41,732 bases of DNA from Candidatus Gastranaerophilales bacterium. Lineage in GTDB: Bacteria; Cyanobacteriota; Vampirovibrionia; Gastranaerophilales; Gastranaerophilaceae. The notes below the pieces were generated by a model. The model was given only the letters and a program-made list of their open reading frames with translations. It searched no databases and had not been told where the DNA came from. Of this stretch, positions 16,453 to 24,705 are shown piece after piece (the stretch's first letter is position 1; each line of letters opens with the position of its first letter). The translations under genes were made by a program, and so were the position numbers. The DNA lies in NCBI GenBank assembly GCA_947584965.1, contig CANPWQ010000012.1:1-41732 (forward strand), written 5' to 3'.

Positions 16453-17481
16453 CTATTTTTTATTTCCGAAAATAAAATGCAATTCAGAAAGCAGTCTTGT
16501 CATAGGTGATACTTTTCGGCAATTGTAAACCTTATTTTCAATAATAGCATCAGCCCAAGGCTCTAATTGAAGCTCAAAACCAAGTTTTTTTGCCTGCTGT
16601 TCAAAATATGAATACGCTTTAATAACGGATGATTCTATTACTTGATTTTTTGTTGTATCCATTTTGCTTTCATGGTGGTTAACTGCTCTTGCAACAGTTT
16701 TCACTCCTGCAGTTTTGCAGATTTCAAAAAATTTATCTATTTCTTTTTTATTATCGTTTACGTTCGGGAAAATAATATATTTTAACTTTACCCTGTTTGA
16801 TTTATCTGCACTTTCAGAAATATATTTTTTTATTGTTTCAATTACTTCATCGAATTTATCGACTCTTTTAATTCGTTTATAAGTTTCACGGCAGCCGCAA
16901 TCAAGCGAGATACAAATGGTATTGTGATTATCTGCCTTTAACATTTCGCTTATAACAGGCTCATATTTTATTCCGTTCGTTAAAACTTCCATGCGGCAAT
17001 TTTGCGATAAAAGAAGTTTAACAATGGCGGGAAATTCCTCAAGCATAGTCGGTTCTCCGCCCATAAAAGCTATAAAAGAATCTTGATTTAATCTGCCTTG
17101 ATTTATTAATTTCTCGATAATTGGCAGAGAATCATAATCATCACTCTTTTTTACTCCGTCATGGAAGTCTGAACCTACGGAACAGTAAAAACAAGCCGCG
17201 TTGCAATGCTTCCAATTAAATACGGTTATTTTAAATATTTTACCGTCAAACTCTTTCCAATCCTGCTCTTTAAGTTCAGGACATAACTTGCAGCGCTCGG
17301 GGATTATTCCCTGTTTCATTTCTGCAATAATTTTTAATCTGCGCGCTTCATTTTTTTCAAATGCATTTTCTTCACTGTAATGTATATATTCAGGTCCTTC
17401 CCATACTTCATTACAGTATTTAAACCCGTTAAATCCTAAATCTATACTTCCTAATATATGGTTACAGCATTTATATTGCAT
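16453..17481 (-). CDS. Radical SAM protein, array copy 6 (group A1)
   Basis: A 342-residue radical SAM enzyme. CNAACFYC lies at 93-100 and FMGGEPT follows about 40 residues later. N-terminal Cys residues are C5, C6, C23 and CKLC at 64-67; the spacing differs from copy 1 (a CC pair at the very N-terminus). Motifs ISLDCGCRETYKRIKRVDKFD and KYIIFPNVNDN are present. GGGAG precedes the ATG. It is divergent from copy 7 across 70 bp and ends against copy 5. Substrate unknown. Confidence 0.85.
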   Translation of the reverse strand: MQYKCCNHILGSIDLGFNGFKYCNEVWEGPEYIHYSEENAFEKNEARRLKIIAEMKQGIIPERCKLCPELKEQDWKEFDGKIFKITVFNWKHCNAACFYCSVGSDFHDGVKKSDDYDSLPIIEKLINQGRLNQDSFIAFMGGEPTMLEEFPAIVKLLLSQNCRMEVLTNGIKYEPVISEMLKADNHNTICISLDCGCRETYKRIKRVDKFDEVIETIKKYISESADKSNRVKLKYIIFPNVNDNKKEIDKFFEICKTAGVKTVARAVNHHESKMDTTKNQVIESSVIKAYSYFEQQAKKLGFELQLEPWADAIIENKVYNCRKVSPMTRLLSELHFIFGNKK

Positions 17482-17551
17482 TTTTTACTCCCGTTATTTA
17501 CATTATACCAAAATCAAGTATTTTATTATATATTTTTATTTAGAGGTATTT

Positions 17552-18556
17552 ATGAGCGAAAATTATGCAATTTGCACATTTCCTTTTAACGCCGCACAAA
17601 TAAGCATGCAAGGTGAGGTATTCGTCTGCTGTCCTCCGTGGTGTAATAATTATTCTTTCGGTAATATTTATGAACAATCTTTTGATGAAATATGGAATGG
17701 GGATAAAGCAAAGGAATTTCGCAGACAGTTTATTAATAATGATTATAAATATTGTAAACTTGATTTATGCGTTAAAGATTGCGCTCAAAAAATAATTCCT
17801 TCAGAAACTGTTGAAAAACCAAAAACTTTTATATTCTGCTATGATACGATATGCAATGTAAAATGTATCTTTTGCCGCAGCTGTCATCAAAATCAGGATT
17901 TATCATACTTTGATGAAAATATGGATGAGATAATCTCAAATATGCTTGAAAATGCCGAAAATGTTGTATTGTCAGGAGTTGGAGAGGCTCTGTTCAGTCC
18001 GCATTCAAGAAAACTTATAAAACGAATTTCCGAGATGTTTCCTAATATTAAATTTTCGCTTATTTCTAATGGGATTTTATGTGATGAAAAAAATTTAAAA
18101 GAACTCGGGATAATTGATAAATTGCTCTCAATAACTGTTTCACTCCATGCCGTAAAGAAATCAACTTATGACAAACTTGTTAAAAACGGTGATTTTAACA
18201 AAGTTATGGAAAATTTAAAATTTCTGTCCCAACTAAAACAAACAGGAAAACTTGACAGATTTATATTGAATTTTGTTGTAACTGCTTATAATTACCGAGA
18301 AATGAGCGATTACATAAAAATGGCTGAAAAACTCGGCGCCTCTGTCGGCTTTTTGGAACTTTTAAAACTTGAAACAAATGAAGATGTATATGAAGAACTT
18401 AATATATTTAACGAAAATCATCTTAAATATAATGATTTCGTAAAAGTTATGAAAAACCCTATATTCCGCTCGGGTAAATGTACAATTAATGATACAATGC
18501 TTAATTTAAAACCTGTTAATTTTATTAAATCTTTAAAAAACAGATTTTTAAAATAA
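17552..18556 (+). CDS. Radical SAM protein, array copy 7 (group B, N-terminal SPASM)
   Basis: A 334-residue protein. It starts with a recognisable SPASM-type half: CTFPF at 8-12, G..FVCCPPWC at 21-31, YSFGNIYEQSFDEIWNGDKA (about 34-53), then C68, C73, C77. The radical SAM core follows, with CNVKCIFC at 101-108 and SGVGEALFS as the SAM-contact region. In most radical SAM/SPASM proteins this SPASM module is C-terminal, so the order is inverted. The late motif is NFVVTAYNYREM in place of the group A KYI...ND motif. AGAGGT precedes the ATG. It leads a rightward operon of four genes (copy 7, copy 8, copy 9, SGNH-like). Confidence 0.85.
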   Translation: MSENYAICTFPFNAAQISMQGEVFVCCPPWCNNYSFGNIYEQSFDEIWNGDKAKEFRRQFINNDYKYCKLDLCVKDCAQKIIPSETVEKPKTFIFCYDTICNVKCIFCRSCHQNQDLSYFDENMDEIISNMLENAENVVLSGVGEALFSPHSRKLIKRISEMFPNIKFSLISNGILCDEKNLKELGIIDKLLSITVSLHAVKKSTYDKLVKNGDFNKVMENLKFLSQLKQTGKLDRFILNFVVTAYNYREMSDYIKMAEKLGASVGFLELLKLETNEDVYEELNIFNENHLKYNDFVKVMKNPIFRSGKCTINDTMLNLKPVNFIKSLKNRFLK

Positions 18557-18599
18557 GTTTATAATATAATATTTTTATAAGATTTTACGAGGGAAAAAA

Positions 18600-19583
18600 A
18601 TGGCATATTTATCATGTGAATTTGTTGAAAACGGAATGTGTTTTATATATGACGCTGCTGTTTTATGCTCATATTCAATGTGCATGAAATTTGAAGCAAT
18701 AAAAATAATAGAAAATTATAAAGGTGAATTATTTGATTGGGATAAAATAAGGCAAATTAAGCAGGAATACCGTGACAGATTTGCTAAAAATGATATACCG
18801 CCTATTTGCCAGGGCTGTCCCAGTTTAAAAGTTAAAGACTGGGCAGGGGATATGCAATTAAAGTATATTCTTATTAATCACTGGGAAAACTGTCCGCTCG
18901 ATTGTATATATTGCCATACTCATGAACGTAAAAAAGAACTTAATAAAATGAAACCGTGGAAAATCCTCCCTGTTTTAAAAGACGCGCTTAAAAATAACAT
19001 GTTAAGTTATGAAGGGAATGTTAATATTACAGGCGGAGAGCCTACGGTATTAAAAGAATTTCCCGATTTAATGAAATTTTTCTTGGAAAAAACCAATATT
19101 TTCATTATGACAAATACGGCTGCTATTGATTATTCAAAGTGGATTAGAAAAGCTATCGAACTTAGACGTTCTGCGCCTACAATATCACTGGACGCAGGAA
19201 CAAGGGAAACTTATAAGAAAATTAAAAATGTTGATTGTTTTGATAAAGTTATAAAAAATATTAAAAAATATCAAAAGGGCTTAGACCCTATCAGAAACAG
19301 TTTAATCGGATTAAAATATATTTTTATCCCCGGGTATAATGATACTTTGGAAGAAGTTCAAAGCTGGCTTAAAATAGTGGAAGATTTAGGTATAACAAAT
19401 CTTCAATTAGAACTAGAACATCACTGGTATGAAAAAAATAAATACTGCCCCGATAATGTTAAGGAATATATTGAACTGGTGGTTCAATATGTTCATAAAC
19501 ACAAATGCAACTTATCATACAGAGAAATTCTTACAACTTGCGGGTATACAGAAGTTATAAGATATATAGATAACGGCAGGTAA
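18600..19583 (+). CDS. Radical SAM protein, array copy 8 (group A1)
   Basis: A 327-residue radical SAM enzyme. The cluster motif is CPLDCIYC (98-105), with Pro in place of the usual Asn, and the SAM motif is ITGGEPT. N-terminal Cys residues are C6, C14, C23, C28 and CQGC at 70-73. Motifs ISLDAGTRETYKKIKNVDCFD and KYIFIPGYNDT are kept. GAGGGA is placed 6 nt before the ATG. It lies 43 bp after copy 7, and only 1 bp separates it from copy 9, so a group A and a group B protein are made together, perhaps as sequential enzymes. Confidence 0.85.
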   Translation: MAYLSCEFVENGMCFIYDAAVLCSYSMCMKFEAIKIIENYKGELFDWDKIRQIKQEYRDRFAKNDIPPICQGCPSLKVKDWAGDMQLKYILINHWENCPLDCIYCHTHERKKELNKMKPWKILPVLKDALKNNMLSYEGNVNITGGEPTVLKEFPDLMKFFLEKTNIFIMTNTAAIDYSKWIRKAIELRRSAPTISLDAGTRETYKKIKNVDCFDKVIKNIKKYQKGLDPIRNSLIGLKYIFIPGYNDTLEEVQSWLKIVEDLGITNLQLELEHHWYEKNKYCPDNVKEYIELVVQYVHKHKCNLSYREILTTCGYTEVIRYIDNGR

Positions 19584-19584
19584 T

Positions 19585-20622
19585 ATGACCCGGAAGCACA
19601 TATATTGTCCAAACCCTTATATCTTAGCTGAAATAATGCCGTTTGGGAACGTATATCCTTGCAGTTGCGGCTGGATTAAAGGATATTCTTTCGGTAATAT
19701 TTTTGAAGAGTCTTTTGATGAAATTTGGAACGGGGATAGGGCAAAAGAATTCAGACAAAAACTTTATGATAATGATTTTTCGCTTTGCCCGGGATGTCAA
19801 AATCTAGAAATCCTGCAAGATATTCAAGACGATAAGCCTAAACTTATTTCAGAGCCACCTGAACGTATATTGCTTGGTTTGGATGAGTTTTGTGATGTTA
19901 AATGTATTTTTTGCAGAGCGGAAAATTATAAAATTAATCCTAATCTCATTCCTAAGGATAAAGAAGATAAACTGCTTGAAATACTAACTCCGTGGCTGAA
20001 AAATGCTAAGTATGTCAAGACAAATGCGGTCGGAGAAGTCTTTGCAAGTAAAATTTCAAGAGATTTAATTAAAGATATTGCGATTAATTTCCCTGATATA
20101 AAGTTTGAAATAATAACAAACGGGATAAAATGCACCAAAGAAAATATCGAGCAATTAAATCTTACAAACAGAATTTCAATGATGACGGTATCTCTGCATG
20201 CTTTCAAAGAAGAAACATATAATAAAATAGTTAAAGGCGGAAATTATAAAAAAGTTATTGAAAATCTTCATTATCTGGCAGAACTTAAAAAATCCGGACA
20301 AATAGAAAGATTTGAGCTTCATTATACTGTTACAAGCATAAACTATAAAGAAATGCCTGATATGATAAGGTTTGCACGTATGCTTGGCGCAAAAATCAGA
20401 TTTTTAGGTCTTGACTGCTCAAGGGACTTAGAAGAACTTTATAAAAAAATTAATATTCAAAATAAAGAACATCCGTTATATAATGATTTAGTCAAAATTG
20501 TTCATTCAAAAGAATTTCTGGAGTCAAAAGATATTGTTATTCAAGGCTGGGAGTATTTTACGGGACTGGAAAAAATTTCAATTTTTAATAAACTTTTAAA
20601 CAAATATAAGAAAGGGTTATAA
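19585..20622 (+). CDS. Radical SAM protein, array copy 9 (group B, N-terminal SPASM)
   Basis: A 345-residue radical SAM protein with the SPASM-like half first: C8, CSC at 26-28, YSFGNIFEESFDEIWNGDRA (34-53), C68, C71. The core follows, with CDVKCIFC at 103-110 and NAVGEVFAS as the SAM-contact region. The late motif is HYTVTSINYKEM. Its SPASM Cys set is smaller than in copy 7 (CSC versus CC...C, and CxxC rather than C4C3C), so the auxiliary cluster may differ. The ATG follows the copy 8 stop by 1 bp, with AGGT inside the copy 8 tail, indicating translational coupling. Confidence 0.85.
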   Translation: MTRKHIYCPNPYILAEIMPFGNVYPCSCGWIKGYSFGNIFEESFDEIWNGDRAKEFRQKLYDNDFSLCPGCQNLEILQDIQDDKPKLISEPPERILLGLDEFCDVKCIFCRAENYKINPNLIPKDKEDKLLEILTPWLKNAKYVKTNAVGEVFASKISRDLIKDIAINFPDIKFEIITNGIKCTKENIEQLNLTNRISMMTVSLHAFKEETYNKIVKGGNYKKVIENLHYLAELKKSGQIERFELHYTVTSINYKEMPDMIRFARMLGAKIRFLGLDCSRDLEELYKKINIQNKEHPLYNDLVKIVHSKEFLESKDIVIQGWEYFTGLEKISIFNKLLNKYKKGL

Positions 20623-20624
20623 CG

Positions 20625-21551
20625 ATGAAAGAAAAAATTTTGAAAATTTTTAAAATAACTGTAATTATTATTGCAATTTTGTTAATAATAAATTATGGAA
20701 TATTCTTATATGGGGTATTTAAAAATCCTTTAAAGTTCTCCTCGGTTTCAGCATTAAAAAGAAAAAATTTTTCTGTGGAAAACTTAATGAATGAAGATTA
20801 TAGAGAACCGTCCGGATTAAATTATAAAAATAAAAAATCAATAATCGTTTTTGGTTGCGGATATGCTGAAGGTGTTGATTTAAATGATGATCAAACATTT
20901 GAAAAAAAATTATCTGATTATTTAAAAGTTCCGGTCTATAACAGGGGATTTGGTGCCGGGTTTATTCAACATGCTATTTTGCAGGTCCAAAGCGGAAAAA
21001 TTGATGATATTATTAAAAACAGTTCTACGGCAATATATATTATAGCTAATAAGAAAGATTTTATAAGATTAAAAACATATCCGAGTAATTTATTTGATCC
21101 ACAATTTGTATATTCAAAAGAACTTTATCCTGTATTTAAAGACAAAGATGATGATTTAGTTTTAATTAATTCTAAATTCCCTTCAGTTTCGGGAAATATA
21201 TTTAGCCGATTAATTACTAAAGTTTTCTATAAGAACTTTTATGAAAAAATTTATTCGGATTTAGAAGAATTGACAATTATACATTTAGAAAAATTAAATG
21301 AAGAATTGAAAAAACTCAATCCTAACATTAAATTAGTTGTATTAATGTATTGTGAATCAGGTGATATGAAACAATTCAATAAGGCATTAAAAAAAGGTGG
21401 AATTACCGTTTTATATGTAACAGAATTGACTGAATTACCTATGAATGAATTATTATCTGATGAATACCAAACTAAACAGTATAAGCATCCGAATGAAAAG
21501 GTTTGGAATCTTTTAACACCTGCTATTGCTAAAGAATTAAAGAAATTATAA
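20625..21551 (+). CDS. Membrane-anchored SGNH-hydrolase-like protein lacking the usual Ser
   Basis: A 308-residue protein with one N-terminal membrane segment (about 9-31, IIIAILLIINYGIFLYG) and an outside domain. KSIIVFGCGYAEGVDLNDDQTF (72-92) matches block I of SGNH/GDSL-like proteins. There the motif is normally G[CDG]SxxxG, so the nucleophile position holds Gly here. Near the C-terminus, HPNEKVWNLL (from about 288) resembles block V with its His, but the Asp two residues before the His pair is absent. It may therefore be a binding or degenerate member rather than an esterase. It starts 2 bp after copy 9 and ends the operon before a strong terminator. Confidence 0.65.
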   Translation: MKEKILKIFKITVIIIAILLIINYGIFLYGVFKNPLKFSSVSALKRKNFSVENLMNEDYREPSGLNYKNKKSIIVFGCGYAEGVDLNDDQTFEKKLSDYLKVPVYNRGFGAGFIQHAILQVQSGKIDDIIKNSSTAIYIIANKKDFIRLKTYPSNLFDPQFVYSKELYPVFKDKDDDLVLINSKFPSVSGNIFSRLITKVFYKNFYEKIYSDLEELTIIHLEKLNEELKKLNPNIKLVVLMYCESGDMKQFNKALKKGGITVLYVTELTELPMNELLSDEYQTKQYKHPNEKVWNLLTPAIAKELKKL

Positions 21552-21570
21552 AAATAGTCTAAAAATATTC

Positions 21571-21616
21571 TATCGGCACATTTATAAATATATGTGCCGA
21601 TATTTTATATTTTTTG
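21571..21616 (+). terminator. Intrinsic terminator after the copy 7-8-9-SGNH operon
   Basis: An 11-bp perfect stem, TATCGGCACAT (21571-21581) with ATGTGCCGATA (21592-21602) around a 10-nt loop, followed by a T-rich tract (TTTTATATTTTTT). It lies 20 bp after the SGNH-like stop. Its T tract runs into the -35 of the next leaderless promoter. Confidence 0.8.
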
Positions 21617-21642
21617 CCAATTAATTAGTATTATAATACAAT
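21614..21642 (+). promoter_or_regulatory. Leaderless promoter of radical SAM copy 10
   Basis: TTGCCA (21614-21619), 17-nt spacer, TACAAT (21637-21642), then exactly 6 nt to the ATG at 21649. No Shine-Dalgarno is present. The spacing is identical to the copy 2 promoter. Confidence 0.6.
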
Positions 21643-21648
21643 TTAATT

Positions 21649-22668
21649 ATGAGTAAAATATGCGCACATCCTTTTAAAAGTATTCAAGTACAAAATACAG
21701 GTGAAATATATTGTTGCTGCTGCTATTGGACTGATTTTTATTCATTCGGAAATATTTTTGAACAGACATTTGATGAGATTTGGAATGGAGAAAAAGCAAG
21801 AGAATTTCGCAAACAGTTTATTGAAAATAATTATAAATACTGTAAATTAAATGTTTGTGATCCTGCATATTCTGATATTACACCTCAATACGAAGCACCG
21901 TATCCGAAACGTATTGAATTCAGTTATGACAGGCACTGTAATGTACGCTGTATATTCTGCCGAAAAGAAAAAAATAAAGAAGAAGAAGAATTTAACAGGC
22001 AGAAAGAAAAAAGAATTGAAGATAATTTTGACAAGATATTTACGCCTGTTATTGAAAAAGCTGAACTTGTGGAACTTAATTCCGCAGGAGAACTTTTTGC
22101 AAGCAGGCATTCAATTGAAATATTAAAAAAAATTATTAAAATTAATCCCGATATTAAGTTTGGTGTTATATCTAACGGAATATTATTTACTAAAGAAACA
22201 ACTCAAAAACTCGGACTTGAAGAGAGGTTAGATTATGCAATAATTTCAGTTCACGCTGCAAGCGAGAAAACATACAATAAACTTGTTGAAAGGGGCAATT
22301 TCAAAGCGGTTATCGAAAATGTTAAATATTTATCCGAATTAAAAAAACAAGGGAAAATAAAAAGTCTGCAGCTTAATTTTGTTGTTACTTCTTTAAATTA
22401 TAAAGAAATGAAAGATTTTGTTAAATTTGCAATTGATATGGACGGAACCGCATTTTTTATTAACTATCACAGGCAAATTGACTCTGATGAACTTGAAAAT
22501 AACTTAGATATTACACGGGAACAACACCCTAAGCATAATGAACTGGTTAAAATTCTTTCTGATCCGATTTTCAATAGTGAGCATTGTTTTGTTAATGATT
22601 ATCTTAAAAATTTAAAGCCTGTTAAATTTCCCTTATTTCAGACAATAAAAAATTTACTTAAAAAATGA
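21649..22668 (+). CDS. Radical SAM protein, array copy 10 (group B, N-terminal SPASM)
   Basis: A 339-residue radical SAM protein. The SPASM-like half has C5, a run of four Cys at 22-25, FYSFGNIFEQTFDEIWNGEK (about 30-49), C65 and C70. The core has CNVRCIFC at 97-104 and NSAGELFAS. The late motif is NFVVTSLNYKEM. The CCCC run is unusual even in this family. A Lys/Glu-rich insert follows the cluster motif (about 105-125). Its last 15 bases overlap the 3' end of the convergent copy 11. The stop codon is TGA. Confidence 0.85.
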   Translation: MSKICAHPFKSIQVQNTGEIYCCCCYWTDFYSFGNIFEQTFDEIWNGEKAREFRKQFIENNYKYCKLNVCDPAYSDITPQYEAPYPKRIEFSYDRHCNVRCIFCRKEKNKEEEEFNRQKEKRIEDNFDKIFTPVIEKAELVELNSAGELFASRHSIEILKKIIKINPDIKFGVISNGILFTKETTQKLGLEERLDYAIISVHAASEKTYNKLVERGNFKAVIENVKYLSELKKQGKIKSLQLNFVVTSLNYKEMKDFVKFAIDMDGTAFFINYHRQIDSDELENNLDITREQHPKHNELVKILSDPIFNSEHCFVNDYLKNLKPVKFPLFQTIKNLLKK

Positions 22669-23646
22669 GCCTTTATCTAAAATCTCTTTAACGTATTCCC
22701 AGATATTTGCTTCAATGTTGTATTGTGCGCATTTTTCTTTATAAAACTTAAATAAATCGTAATAATAATCAGGGATTTTAAATTCTCCCTCAGAAACAAA
22801 TTCGCTGTCGCATTGGTCTATCATTAATTCGGAGTTTGTAATACCGATTTCGTGCATAAGTTCAATATATTTTGTTAATTCTTCCTTGTTATCATTAACT
22901 CCGCGGACAAGTATATATTTTAATCTTAACAGAATTGGCAGTTTTACGTATTTTTTTAAGTTTTCTACAACATCATCAAATTTATCAACGGTTTTAATTT
23001 TTTTAAATGTTTCACGGCATCCTGAATCTATTGAAATATTTACATCGACAAATGTTTTGCTTGCAATTTCCGCAATTTTAGGAAGATATTTTATACCGTT
23101 GGTTGCTATTTCAACTCTTTTAACTCCGTTTTTCATAAAAATATCTACAAGCGGTTCAAACTCATCTAAAACAGATACATTCCCGCCCTGAAAATGGACA
23201 TCAAGCTCTTTTTTATCAATAATATCCTGCCTGTAACATTCTTCTATTATAGGTAATAAATCATAATAGTCGCTTTTTTTTGATTTTAATACTATTTTTC
23301 TTTGTGATAAATACTGTTCACAGCAATATATACAGGAGCAGTCGCATTGTTTAAAGTGTTTTACTATTATTAAATTAGCTTTAGGCAGTTTGCTAAATCT
23401 GCTGATTAATAACGGTTTGGGATTTTCCTGCTCATGAAGGTCAAAGCAATCTTGGCATTCAGCGGGGATTTTACCCTCATCAAGCATTCTTATAAGAGAA
23501 TTTCTTTTTTTTATAATATCTTTTACATGCTTTGGAGAGGGAATATCAATAGATGGACCTGTTCTTGTTGCACAGCAGTAAAAGACTTTAAGTGCGTCAA
23601 AATTTAAAGTTTCATTTAATCTTTTGCAATAGTACCTTTTTTTCAT
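22654..23646 (-). CDS. Radical SAM protein, array copy 11 (group A2)
   Basis: A 330-residue radical SAM enzyme from the chosen start. CDCSCIYC lies at 101-108, with the extra internal Cys of group A2. The SAM motif is FQGGNVS. The N-terminal module is C7, CC at 24-25 followed by ATRTGP, and CQDC at 64-67. KYILVRGVNDN is the late motif. An open frame continues upstream to 23826 but would run antisense through copy 12; the ATG at 23646 starts with the family's MKKRYYC opening and sits 6 nt from a TATAAT box. Its 3' end overlaps copy 10 by 15 bp. Confidence 0.85.
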   Translation of the reverse strand: MKKRYYCKRLNETLNFDALKVFYCCATRTGPSIDIPSPKHVKDIIKKRNSLIRMLDEGKIPAECQDCFDLHEQENPKPLLISRFSKLPKANLIIVKHFKQCDCSCIYCCEQYLSQRKIVLKSKKSDYYDLLPIIEECYRQDIIDKKELDVHFQGGNVSVLDEFEPLVDIFMKNGVKRVEIATNGIKYLPKIAEIASKTFVDVNISIDSGCRETFKKIKTVDKFDDVVENLKKYVKLPILLRLKYILVRGVNDNKEELTKYIELMHEIGITNSELMIDQCDSEFVSEGEFKIPDYYYDLFKFYKEKCAQYNIEANIWEYVKEILDKGSFFK

Positions 23647-23652
23647 AACTTC

Positions 23653-23662
23653 ATTATATAAT
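23653..23662. promoter_or_regulatory. Self-complementary bidirectional -10 box
   Basis: ATTATATAAT is a 10-bp palindrome that reads TATAAT on each strand. It is flanked by exactly 6 nt on both sides, then by the ATG of copy 12 (23669) and the ATG of copy 11 (23646). The whole divergent gap is 22 bp (6+10+6). Either orientation predicts a transcript starting at the start codon. The -35 positions fall inside the opposing genes and are weak (ACCTTT, and TTAAAA on the minus strand). Confidence 0.65.
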
Positions 23663-23668
23663 AATTTT

Positions 23669-24664
23669 ATGAATATTTTAAATCTTTTTAAATCTAAAAA
23701 ATCATATATGTGCCCGTTATTGAATAATAATTTGCACTTTACCTCAAGAAATACCTTAGAACCATGTTGTAGTGCAAATATAGGTCCTGCTTTAGTCAGT
23801 AATTTATCAGAAAAAGACTCAATCAAAGAATTTATAAAAGCAAAAAAACACTATATTGAAATGTTTAAATCCGGTAAAATTCCTGCTGCGTGCAAGGATT
23901 GTGTGCATATTGCCGAATATAAAAAGCAAAGTGATTTTAGAATTAATAAAATTACGCTTAACCATTATACTCAGTGTAACTGCGCTTGTATATACTGCAC
24001 GCAGGGAAACAGGTCTTTTGAAAAAATTAAGGAAGATGAAAATAAACCTGTTTTATATGATGTTTTAAAATTTATTAATGAGCTTTATGATAATAATTTA
24101 ATTGACCGTGAAAAGTTATATATTGATTTCCAAGGCGGAAATATATCCTGCCTTAAAAATCATCAGGAGATTATTGATACTTTTTTAAATCGCGGGGTAG
24201 GTACTATATACATTCCGACAAATAATATTGTCTATATGCCTGTAATAGAAAAACTTTTAGCTTCAAAAAAAGGAGAACTTTGCACCGCACTTGATTCAGG
24301 CTGCAGTGAAACATACTTAAAAATTAAGCAGGTTGATAAATTTGATAAATCAGTAGAAAATTTAAAAAAATATATTGAAAAAGCCGGCGCAGACTCTATC
24401 ATAATTAAATATATTATTGTGAACGGATTTAATGATAATATGGAAGAAATCGTTAAATTTATGAATTTAATGCTTGAAATTGGAATTAAAATCATTGTTG
24501 TTGATATTGATTATCGAGATATTATTGATAAATCATATACAATCCCCAAACATTATTATGATATTGTTAACTATGTAAAAAAGACCTGCATTGAACATAA
24601 TATGGATTTTGGCATGCCGCCTTATACCCAAAGAGTTCTTGAACGCGGATTTTCAATAAAGTAG
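23669..24664 (+). CDS. Radical SAM protein, array copy 12 (group A2)
   Basis: A 331-residue radical SAM enzyme. CNCACIYC lies at 103-110, with the extra Cys; the SAM motif is FQGGNIS. N-terminal Cys residues are C15, CC at 33-34 followed by SANIGP, and CKDC at 75-78. The late motif is KYIIVNGFNDN. Compared with copy 11 it has about ten extra N-terminal residues (NLFKSKKSY). It is divergent from copy 11, its close relative by motif, suggesting duplication with inversion. There is no Shine-Dalgarno; the TATAAT box is 6 nt from the ATG. The stop is 41 bp from the convergent copy 13 stop. Confidence 0.85.
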   Translation: MNILNLFKSKKSYMCPLLNNNLHFTSRNTLEPCCSANIGPALVSNLSEKDSIKEFIKAKKHYIEMFKSGKIPAACKDCVHIAEYKKQSDFRINKITLNHYTQCNCACIYCTQGNRSFEKIKEDENKPVLYDVLKFINELYDNNLIDREKLYIDFQGGNISCLKNHQEIIDTFLNRGVGTIYIPTNNIVYMPVIEKLLASKKGELCTALDSGCSETYLKIKQVDKFDKSVENLKKYIEKAGADSIIIKYIIVNGFNDNMEEIVKFMNLMLEIGIKIIVVDIDYRDIIDKSYTIPKHYYDIVNYVKKTCIEHNMDFGMPPYTQRVLERGFSIK

Positions 24665-24705
24665 CTATTAGTATGTTTCGTGGTTAAATATTTGCATATA
24701 GTTCT

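Noticed and set aside
23647-23826. Sixty-residue N-terminal extension of the radical SAM gene at 22654-23646
   Set aside because: It runs antisense through the start of copy 12, has no similarity to other copies, and the family's N-terminal Cys pattern begins at the 23646 ATG.
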